From Leptofilum sp050292445 (GTDB lineage: Bacteria > Chloroflexota > Anaerolineae > Promineifilales > Promineifilaceae), in contig JBNKLQ010000351.1 of the NCBI GenBank assembly GCA_050292445.1, positions 1 through 5,612 on the forward strand: 5,612 nt of DNA, in the 5' to 3' direction. The translations under genes were made by a program, and so were the position numbers. This document shows, in pieces, positions 1-5,048 of the stretch (positions are counted from its first letter, which is position 1; every line of letters begins with the position of its first letter). A model generated the notes under the pieces. It ran no database searches, had not been told where the DNA came from, and worked only from the letters and a program-made list of their open reading frames with translations.

Positions 1-800
1 TTGATCTTCAAAGCAACGCGTTCGGGCGTATCAATTGGTAAGAAGTGACTGCCCTCATCAATAATAACAAGCGTTGAATCGGGCACCGTTTGCTGCATAC
101 GGCTCGCTTGAGACAGGGGGATGTACGGGTCTTGCCTGCCTTGCATAATCAGGGTGGGCACGGCAATGGATTGGATGATTTGAGGATATTCTTTAAACAC
201 AAGGTGCGGACGGCCCCAGCGCAAAATGCGGAGCAAGGCAGCTTGTCCCGCCTTATCCGCAAATGGCCCGGCAAAAGCTTCTAGCAATTCAGGTGTGAAA
301 TTGTTTTTGTGCACTAAGCCTTGCTTGATACCGATGTTGAACAGTAACGGCCGTATCAACCGCACCAACAATTCGCCCAAACCAGGAATGCGCACCAGCT
401 TAACAATCGCGGGTTCCTTGAAATCTGGATAAATGGGCGGGCTCATAATAACCAGACTTTTTACATGTTGGGCATACTTCCCCATATAATCAATGGCTAC
501 AGACGCGCCCAAATCATGGGCCACTAAATGGAACGTTGCCAAACCCAAGTGGGCGCGTAACTCATCCAATACATCTGCCCGCTCTTTATGAGAAATCAGA
601 CGCCCAATCTTTTCCGATTCGCCGTAATCATTTAGGTCAAAGGTGATTGCGCGGTATTGGGGGGAGAGATGAGGCAGTACAGGATGCCATAACGCCTTTG
701 AAGTAGGCAAGCCATGCATAAAAATGAGAGGCTCACCGCCGTGCGGCGAATCCGTATAAACAATATTTCCGTGGGAGGACGGGAACTGCTTTTTGTCCAT
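1..800 (-). CDS. Alpha/beta-fold hydrolase with Asp nucleophile (epoxide hydrolase/dehalogenase-like), 3' end outside window
   Basis: My own minus-strand translation gives an uninterrupted frame of 266 codons that runs off the window at position 1. The protein begins MDKKQFPSSHGNIVY. It shows the alpha/beta-hydrolase landmarks in order: the oxyanion-hole HG-L-P at residues 29-32, a nucleophile elbow AHDLGAS around D96 (codon 513-515), the acid in GRQDPYIP (D224), and the catalytic histidine in GSHFLP (H252). An Asp instead of Ser at the elbow is the hallmark of epoxide hydrolases and haloalkane/fluoroacetate dehalogenases. The aromatic or basic residue that usually follows it (HDW or HDR) is Leu here, so the substrate cannot be named. 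Residues about 125-200 would be the lid. The start is fixed by an in-frame TAA immediately before the ATG. No clear Shine-Dalgarno is present; only GGA lies about 13 nt upstream. It lies 40 nt behind the dehydrogenase gene and is probably co-transcribed with it. At least a few C-terminal residues are missing. Confidence 0.9.
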   Translation of the reverse strand, partial: MDKKQFPSSHGNIVYTDSPHGGEPLIFMHGLPTSKALWHPVLPHLSPQYRAITFDLNDYGESEKIGRLISHKERADVLDELRAHLGLATFHLVAHDLGASVAIDYMGKYAQHVKSLVIMSPPIYPDFKEPAIVKLVRIPGLGELLVRLIRPLLFNIGIKQGLVHKNNFTPELLEAFAGPFADKAGQAALLRILRWGRPHLVFKEYPQIIQSIAVPTLIMQGRQDPYIPLSQASRMQQTVPDSTLVIIDEGSHFLPIDTPERVALKI

Positions 801-840
801 TTAGATCATAATTCCGTTGGCTACGCCTGCCCATGAAAGA

Positions 841-1737
841 TCAAGTTGACTCGCCAATTTCTAAACCGGCCAAATGTTCCAGAGCCTTGACAAGGGCGTG
901 GTTGCCTTCCAGGCCGAGACCTTGCTGCTGGAGGGTGCGGTACAGATTAAACACCATGCCCGTACCCAGCATGGGCACGCCCAGCTGATCGGCTGCTTCC
1001 AGCACCAGGCGCAAATCTTTTTGCTGTAGATCAATGGTGAAACCAGGCCGCCAATCCCGCTCCACCACCTGTGGGCCGCGATTGCTGAGCATCCAGCTGC
1101 CTGCTGCACCCTGGGTCACCGCATCCAGCGTTTTGTTCAAATCCAGACCACCAGCCTGGGCAAAGAGCAGCGCCTCGCCCACGCCTAACATTGTTACTAC
1201 AACTAAAATTTGGTTGACCAGTTTCACCGTCTGCCCGGCACCAATGTCGCCCACATGGGTGATTGCTTTGCCCATCGCCTCAAAAACAGGCATGGCGCGG
1301 GCCACCTGTTCTGCCTCGCCACCGACCATGATGCTGAGGGTACCCTTGGCGGCCCCTTCACTGCCGCCGCTGATGGGGGCATCCAGCATATGCACCTTCC
1401 GGTCGGCAAACGCTTTAGCCAGGCGGCGGGTAACTTCTGGGCTGATGGTGCTCATGTCGATGACCAGGTTGCCGGGCTTGGCCCCAAAGATGACACCGTT
1501 TGCCTGCATCATCACATGCTCCACATCGGGCGTGTCGCTGACGCAGGTGATGATGATGTCGGCGTGGCTGGCGACATCAGCGGGGCTGGTAGCGGCGATG
1601 GCACCTTGCTCGATGAAGGGGTCCATTTTAGGATGCGTGCGGTTCCAGATGTAAACGACAAAGCCTTTGTCCAGCAGGTTGCGCACCATGCCCTGTCCCA
1701 TAATGCCCAGGCCGATAAATCCGATTGTTTCTTTCAT
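841..1737 (-). CDS. NAD(P)-dependent beta-hydroxyacid dehydrogenase (3-hydroxyisobutyrate dehydrogenase / tartronate semialdehyde reductase family)
   Basis: The 298-residue protein has the full length expected for the soluble cytosolic beta-hydroxyacid dehydrogenase family, which interconverts a 3-hydroxyacid and its semialdehyde. The N-terminal Rossmann fold opens with GFIGLGIMG (residues 6-14). N32-R33 after the second strand is the arrangement often linked to NADP preference. The substrate-binding signature DAPISGG sits at 119-125, followed by GTLSIMVGG (132-140). The catalytic Lys is K172 in GAGQTVKLVNQ, and the C-terminal helical domain carries KDLRL (240-244). All key residues are present. 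The start is supported by AAAGGAG six bases upstream of the ATG and by a sigma70-like promoter about 75 bases upstream. It leads a two-gene unit with the hydrolase. Candidate substrates are 3-hydroxyisobutyrate (valine breakdown), tartronate semialdehyde, or succinic semialdehyde/glyoxylate. The liv genes upstream make the first attractive, but the family is hard to resolve by sequence, so no gene symbol is given. Confidence 0.95.
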   Translation of the reverse strand: MKETIGFIGLGIMGQGMVRNLLDKGFVVYIWNRTHPKMDPFIEQGAIAATSPADVASHADIIITCVSDTPDVEHVMMQANGVIFGAKPGNLVIDMSTISPEVTRRLAKAFADRKVHMLDAPISGGSEGAAKGTLSIMVGGEAEQVARAMPVFEAMGKAITHVGDIGAGQTVKLVNQILVVVTMLGVGEALLFAQAGGLDLNKTLDAVTQGAAGSWMLSNRGPQVVERDWRPGFTIDLQQKDLRLVLEAADQLGVPMLGTGMVFNLYRTLQQQGLGLEGNHALVKALEHLAGLEIGEST

Positions 1738-1743
1738 GTGCTG

Positions 1744-1750
1744 CTCCTTT
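1744..1750 (-). promoter_or_regulatory. Shine-Dalgarno of the dehydrogenase gene
   Basis: Minus-strand AAAGGAG ends six bases before the ATG at 1737. It is a near-ideal ribosome binding site and selects this start codon. Confidence 0.8.
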
Positions 1751-1760
1751 GAATTTTTAA

Positions 1761-1775
1761 CGCAGAGGCGCAGAG
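1761..1775. repeat. Short tandem CGCAGAG repeat in the dehydrogenase leader
   Basis: Two copies of CGCAGAG (1761-1767 and 1769-1775) are separated by one G and flanked by TTTTTAA and AAAAAG. On the minus strand this reads CTCTGCGCCTCTGCG within the 5' leader, just upstream of the Shine-Dalgarno. From memory, similar CTCTGCGTCTCTGCG-like strings are dispersed in many bacterial genomes. That is recollection and was not checked here. Confidence 0.5.
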
Positions 1776-1809
1776 AAAAAGATCTGCATGTTTTGTTGGT
1801 TGTGGGGCA

Positions 1810-1838
1810 ATTATGCGTGGGGGGGAAACGGCCGTCAA
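1810..1838 (-). promoter_or_regulatory. Sigma70-type promoter for the dehydrogenase-hydrolase unit
   Basis: On the minus strand there is a -35 box TTGACG (1833-1838, 5/6 match to TTGACA) and a -10 box CATAAT (1810-1815, 5/6 match to TATAAT). The spacer is exactly 17 bases. Transcription would begin near position 1803 and give a leader of roughly 65 nt ending in a strong Shine-Dalgarno. The spacer contains a run of seven C on this strand (G at 1819-1825). An ACGGCCGT palindrome (1828-1835) overlaps the -35 box. The location just after a probable terminator and before a new gene supports a real promoter. Confidence 0.65.
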
Positions 1839-1853
1839 GCCAAATGAGAAAAC

Positions 1854-1917
1854 GACCCGAAGGGTTTCAATGAGGTTTTGACTCTTTGAATCTTTCTTGG
1901 GGAAAACCCTTCGGGTC
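1854..1917 (-). terminator. Perfect 14-bp inverted repeat, probable terminator of the liv operon
   Basis: GACCCGAAGGGTTT (1854-1867) and its exact reverse complement AAACCCTTCGGGTC (1904-1917) flank a 36-base spacer. The structure begins eight bases after the stop codon of the CBS-ACT gene. On the minus strand the second arm is followed by CGTTTTCTC, a modest T-rich tract. Each arm is also a mini-hairpin (ACCC-GAA-GGGT and ACCC-TTC-GGGT), so alternative folds exist. Position and symmetry suit a transcription terminator. The long loop is atypical, so it could instead be a dispersed palindromic repeat or a roughly bidirectional structure. Confidence 0.55.
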
Positions 1918-1925
1918 TGGGTAGA

Positions 1926-2567
1926 TTAATTGGTGCGAATATCAATGATTTTATCGACAACTGGTTCAACGGTGGCCTGTACGGCCGCTTCATCCAAATG
2001 GCGTACTTTGAAGGTCACAATCCGGTTGGAAGCCGCTTCGCCGGAAAATTCGCCAAAAGCCAGGAAGCTGCCATTGGCACTGGCAATCGCCTGCGTGATC
2101 TTGGCTAATGTGCCAACTTTATCGGGGACAACGGCCGTTACCCGCACACCCTGATCTCGTGCCCCCATCAGCTCCAGCAGCATCTTGAACAGGTCGGTTT
2201 CTGTAATCAGACCCACCAAATCGCCATTGTTCATGACGGGCAGACCACCCACTTTATTGTCCACCATGATGCGGGCCGCCTCCTCGATAGGCATGTTTTC
2301 CTGAATGGTGAGCACGTCCTTGGTCATCACGTCCTTAATTTTTATTTTGTTGATTAAGTAAGTGATTTCCCAAACGCTCAGAGAGGTGGCATCGGAGGGC
2401 GAAGCGTTGAGTAAATCTTTATCTGAGACGATGCCAATGAGACGGCCGTTTTCCACTACAGGCGTGCGACGAATACGTTCACTCTGCATCAATTTCAAAC
2501 AATCAGGCACCGACATATCGGGCGGAACAGTTATGACAGGTTGGGACATGCGTCGTTTTACTAACAT
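1926..2567 (-). CDS. Tandem CBS-domain plus ACT-domain regulatory protein (AcuB-like)
   Basis: The 213-residue soluble protein has three modules. The first CBS domain spans about residues 7-60, with GIVSDKDL (45-52). The second spans about 77-132, with GLITETDLF (119-127). A C-terminal ACT domain (about 140-210) has the ligand-loop motif PDKVGTL (148-154). The two CBS repeats form a Bateman module, which typically binds adenine nucleotides such as AMP, ATP or S-adenosylmethionine. ACT domains usually bind amino acids. Architecture and length match Bacillus AcuB, whose biochemical role is not well defined. AAGGAG six bases before the ATG supports this start over the internal Met7. It follows livF by 44 nt with no promoter or terminator visible between them, so it is probably the last gene of the liv operon. 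A role in sensing energy state or an amino acid and adjusting transport is inference. An unrelated housekeeping role is possible. Confidence 0.93.
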   Translation of the reverse strand: MLVKRRMSQPVITVPPDMSVPDCLKLMQSERIRRTPVVENGRLIGIVSDKDLLNASPSDATSLSVWEITYLINKIKIKDVMTKDVLTIQENMPIEEAARIMVDNKVGGLPVMNNGDLVGLITETDLFKMLLELMGARDQGVRVTAVVPDKVGTLAKITQAIASANGSFLAFGEFSGEAASNRIVTFKVRHLDEAAVQATVEPVVDKIIDIRTN

Positions 2568-2573
2568 CTGTGA

Positions 2574-2579
2574 CTCCTT
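2574..2579 (-). promoter_or_regulatory. Shine-Dalgarno of the CBS-ACT gene
   Basis: Minus-strand AAGGAG lies six bases before the ATG at 2567 and favours that start over the downstream in-frame Met codon. Confidence 0.75.
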
Positions 2580-2611
2580 GCTAAAAAAGTGAAAAATGTG
2601 GTTGGAAATGG

Positions 2612-3322
2612 TTATAAACCCAAGTAAGCAGATCGAACATGCTCATTTTTTGCCAGCTCACGGCTGGGACCCTGTAATTCTACCTTGCCATGTGCCAAAA
2701 CAAAAGCATAATCGCTCACAGCCAGGGCCATTTGCACATTTTGTTCCACCAACATCATGGTAAGTCCCTGCTCTTTAAGCAATTTCAGACTTTGGAACAA
2801 ATCAAGTACCAGCACCGGAGCCAGACCCAGCGACAGCTCATCGATCATAAGCACAATGGGATTGGCCATAATGCCCCGCGCCACCGCCAACATCTGCTGC
2901 TCGCCGCCGCTCATCGTGCCTGCTTTTTGGGCACGACGCTCCTTGAGCCGGGGAAACATCTCATACACCAGCTCCAGATTTTTCTGGATGTGCGCCCGTG
3001 CCCGCTTGGGGGATGCTCCCATTTCCAAATTTTCTTCTACGGACATGTCGGTGAACAGCTGCCGCCCTTCTGGCACCAGCACCACGCCCATCTCCGCCTT
3101 GGCATGGGCCGATAGATTGCTGATGTCATGCCCATTGAACCAAACGGAGCCGCCCCACGGTTTGAGCTGCCCCATGACGGTGCGCATGGTGGTGGTTTTA
3201 CCCGCGCCGTTGGCCCCAACTAACGACGTCAGCTTGCCTTCTTCCAGCTCAATGCTGGTTCCCCAGAGGATTTGTACTTCACCGTAGCCAGATGTGATGT
3301 CTCGAATTTCTAATAATGCCAT
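2612..3322 (-). CDS. livF: Branched-chain amino acid-type ABC transporter ATP-binding protein LivF
   Basis: The 236-residue cytoplasmic ATPase has the normal LivF length. It powers amino acid import through the LivH/LivM membrane pair together with LivG. Visible motifs are Walker A GANGAGKTT (36-44), the LivF-typical VPEGRQLF (83-90), the signature MSGGEQ (137-142), Walker B VLMIDE (157-162) with the D-loop SLGLAP, and LVEQN (191-195). LVEQN has Gln at the switch-His position, as is common in LivF. The ending SAYLG is also family-typical. Walker B is followed by Leu rather than the usual Pro (DEL instead of DEP), which I regard as a tolerated variant. The ATG is preceded by TAAGGA and an 8-nt spacer. 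The TAA of that string is the livG stop, so translation is probably coupled. Similar HAAT transporters can carry other amino acids, amides or urea, so the substrate is uncertain. Confidence 0.95.
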   Translation of the reverse strand: MALLEIRDITSGYGEVQILWGTSIELEEGKLTSLVGANGAGKTTTMRTVMGQLKPWGGSVWFNGHDISNLSAHAKAEMGVVLVPEGRQLFTDMSVEENLEMGASPKRARAHIQKNLELVYEMFPRLKERRAQKAGTMSGGEQQMLAVARGIMANPIVLMIDELSLGLAPVLVLDLFQSLKLLKEQGLTMMLVEQNVQMALAVSDYAFVLAHGKVELQGPSRELAKNEHVRSAYLGL

Positions 3323-3330
3323 GATTTTCT

Positions 3331-3336
3331 TCCTTA
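3331..3336 (-). promoter_or_regulatory. livF Shine-Dalgarno overlapping the livG stop codon
   Basis: Minus-strand TAAGGA contains both the livG stop (TAA, 3334-3336) and the AAGGA Shine-Dalgarno for livF, eight bases before its ATG. This suggests translational coupling of the two ATPase subunits. Confidence 0.65.
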
Positions 3337-4080
3337 CTCGTTCATCAATCGCTCGGCCAGTTTGGGGTCGCCCAAATATGCCTCGATTACTTTTTCGTCA
3401 TTGGCCACTTCTTCCGGGCTGCCTTCGGCAATCTGACGGCCGTAATCCAGCACCACCAGCCGGTCAGACACATTCATCACAGCGTGCATGACGTGCTCAA
3501 TCATAATGATGGTGACGTTCCGTTCATCCCGAATCTTTTTCACAATATCCACCATCATGGCGATCTCGGATGGATTTAAGCCAGCCAACACCTCATCCAG
3601 CAGCAACAAAAACGGCCGTGCCGCCAATGCTCTGGCCATTTCCAACCGTTTCTTTTGCCCGACGTTCAGACTGCCAGCGAGCTGGTCGGCCCGATCAGTC
3701 AGGCCCACAAATTCCATTACCTCGTCAGCAATTTCTGCTGCTGTGGGTAGGCGATGATATTCTCGGCCAAAGCAGGCCCCCACGATAACATTTTCATGAA
3801 CGGACAGCTCGTTTAACGGCCGTACGATTTGATGTGTGCGCGCCATACCCCGGCGGGCCATGAGGTACGCTTTACTACCCGTCACCTCCTCACCCCGAAA
3901 TGTGACGCGACCTTCCGTTGGCGGATACACGCCGCTGATACAGTTAAACAACGTCGTTTTGCCTGCCCCATTCGGCCCAATCAATCCTAAAATCTGACCT
4001 TCCGGCAAGTCAAACGTCACATCGGCTAGTGCCTGCAAGCCGCCAAACCGTTTACCTAAGCCTTCAACCTGTAATATCAT
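3334..4080 (-). CDS. livG: Branched-chain amino acid-type ABC transporter ATP-binding protein LivG
   Basis: The 248-residue ATPase is the partner of LivF in the HAAT importer. It has Walker A GPNGAGKTT (35-43), a Q-loop glutamine in THQIVRPL (Q84), Walker B LLLLDE (158-163) followed by VLAGLNP, and the switch histidine in IMIEHVM (H196). The tail YGRQIAEGSPEEV is typical of LivG. The signature region reads LNVGQKKRLEMARAL (138-152) instead of the more usual LSYGQQRRLE. The Ser that contacts the gamma-phosphate in LSGGQ is Asn here. Other catalytic motifs are intact, so it is probably active. The start overlaps the livM stop as ATGA, with GGAAGGTG ending five bases upstream of the ATG. Together with livF spacing this indicates one polycistronic message. 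Confidence 0.95.
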   Translation of the reverse strand: MILQVEGLGKRFGGLQALADVTFDLPEGQILGLIGPNGAGKTTLFNCISGVYPPTEGRVTFRGEEVTGSKAYLMARRGMARTHQIVRPLNELSVHENVIVGACFGREYHRLPTAAEIADEVMEFVGLTDRADQLAGSLNVGQKKRLEMARALAARPFLLLLDEVLAGLNPSEIAMMVDIVKKIRDERNVTIIMIEHVMHAVMNVSDRLVVLDYGRQIAEGSPEEVANDEKVIEAYLGDPKLAERLMNE

Positions 4081-5048
4081 TGGAACACCTTCCGCAAAAC
4101 CGGGAAACGGTTGCGTAACCAGCCAACCACACCAGCCGGAACAAACAACACAATCACCAATAGCAATGCCCCGGCCACCGCCAATTGAATATCCTTAAAG
4201 ATGGGGCTGGTCAGCAAGAAGCCACGCAATCTTTGATAACCATAGCCGCCCAAAATCGGCCCCAATACCGTACCCTGACCACCCAGCATCACCATCACAA
4301 TCATCTCAATAGAAAAGTGAAGGCGAAAAGCAGGCGCTGGTTCAATACTGCCATTTTTGAAGAAGAATAACACCCCTAACATGCCCGGAATGATGGCCGA
4401 GAGCACATAAGCCCACGTTTTTGCATCGGGTGCGTTCACCCCCATCACCTCGGCAGCATCTTCATCTTCACGGATGGCCAATAAACTGAGACCAAATTTA
4501 GAGGTTCGCACCAGGTAACTGATGATGAGCACCACAATCGTGAGTGCAGCCAAAATATAATAGCTCACCCATAAGGCTTCGCCAGCCCCGCCATAATCCC
4601 GATACACCTGAAAATTCAGCGTCATGCCCACCGGGCCGCCAAACAGGTCGAGATTGTTAATGAAGGCGCGCATCGCTTCATTGACGCCGATGGTTGCCAG
4701 GGCAAAGTAGCCACCGCGCAGCCGCAAAATTGCCTTGCCCAGCAAAAAAGCCAGCAGTGAGGAAGCGATCCCACCCGCCAGCATCCCGATCCACAGCGAC
4801 ATGCCTTGCACGCTCATCAAGTAAAAGCCCACATAGCCGCCCAGGCCAAAAAAAACGACATGTCCAAAACTCACATAGCCAGTGTAGCCCAGGAGAATAT
4901 TAAGACTGGAAGCCAAGGCAATGGAAAGCAAAATAGTAAAAGTTGTTTCACGCGTGATGTCCTTGCCGGTGACAATAGGCCAGGCGATCAAAATGAGCAT
5001 CACGCCAATGGTTACAATGAGGCCGAGATATTTGCGTAGAATGCTCAT
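4077..5048 (-). CDS. livM: Branched-chain amino acid-type ABC transporter permease LivM
   Basis: The 323-residue hydrophobic protein is one of the two inner-membrane permeases of the Liv importer. Likely membrane segments lie roughly at residues 8-28, 37-55, 60-80, 84-108, 160-180, 212-230, 244-268 and 288-308. Diagnostic motifs are LLGYTGYVSFGHVVFFGLGGY (52-72), the EAA-like cytoplasmic coupling loop AIREDEDAAEVMGVN (191-205) that docks on the ATPases, and MVMLGGQGTVLGPILGG (252-268). Length is normal for LivM. It starts in an ATGA overlap with the livH stop, with GGAG seven bases upstream of the ATG, and ends in an ATGA overlap with livG. Both overlaps suit balanced synthesis of the complex. 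The transported substrate cannot be read from the permease; branched-chain amino acids are the default for the family. Confidence 0.95.
   Translation of the reverse strand: MSILRKYLGLIVTIGVMLILIAWPIVTGKDITRETTFTILLSIALASSLNILLGYTGYVSFGHVVFFGLGGYVGFYLMSVQGMSLWIGMLAGGIASSLLAFLLGKAILRLRGGYFALATIGVNEAMRAFINNLDLFGGPVGMTLNFQVYRDYGGAGEALWVSYYILAALTIVVLIISYLVRTSKFGLSLLAIREDEDAAEVMGVNAPDAKTWAYVLSAIIPGMLGVLFFFKNGSIEPAPAFRLHFSIEMIVMVMLGGQGTVLGPILGGYGYQRLRGFLLTSPIFKDIQLAVAGALLLVIVLFVPAGVVGWLRNRFPVLRKVFQ

Noticed and set aside
90..432. Two short plus-strand open frames within the first 450 bases
   Set aside because: The minus strand here encodes an uninterrupted alpha/beta hydrolase with all catalytic landmarks, so these frames are antisense shadows.
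1034..1752. Plus-strand open frames of 206 and 180 codons opposite the dehydrogenase gene
   Set aside because: They are antisense to a gene with intact family motifs, resemble no family I know, and no clear ribosome site was noted for them. They reflect codon bias of the real gene.
2612..2625. Small GGTT-TAT-AACC hairpin at the end of livF as a terminator
   Set aside because: The stem is only four weak pairs and it overlaps the stop codon. The CBS-ACT gene follows closely with its own Shine-Dalgarno, so read-through is more likely.
2837..2845. LivF Walker B followed by Leu instead of Pro (IDELSLGLAP)
   Set aside because: I consider this a tolerated variant in LivF proteins. The catalytic Asp-Glu and D-loop are intact, so it does not suggest loss of function.
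2690..3287. Plus-strand open frames of 141 and 176 codons opposite livF
   Set aside because: They are shadows of a clear ABC ATPase gene, with low-complexity Ser/Pro- or His/Gln-rich translations and no recognisable domain.
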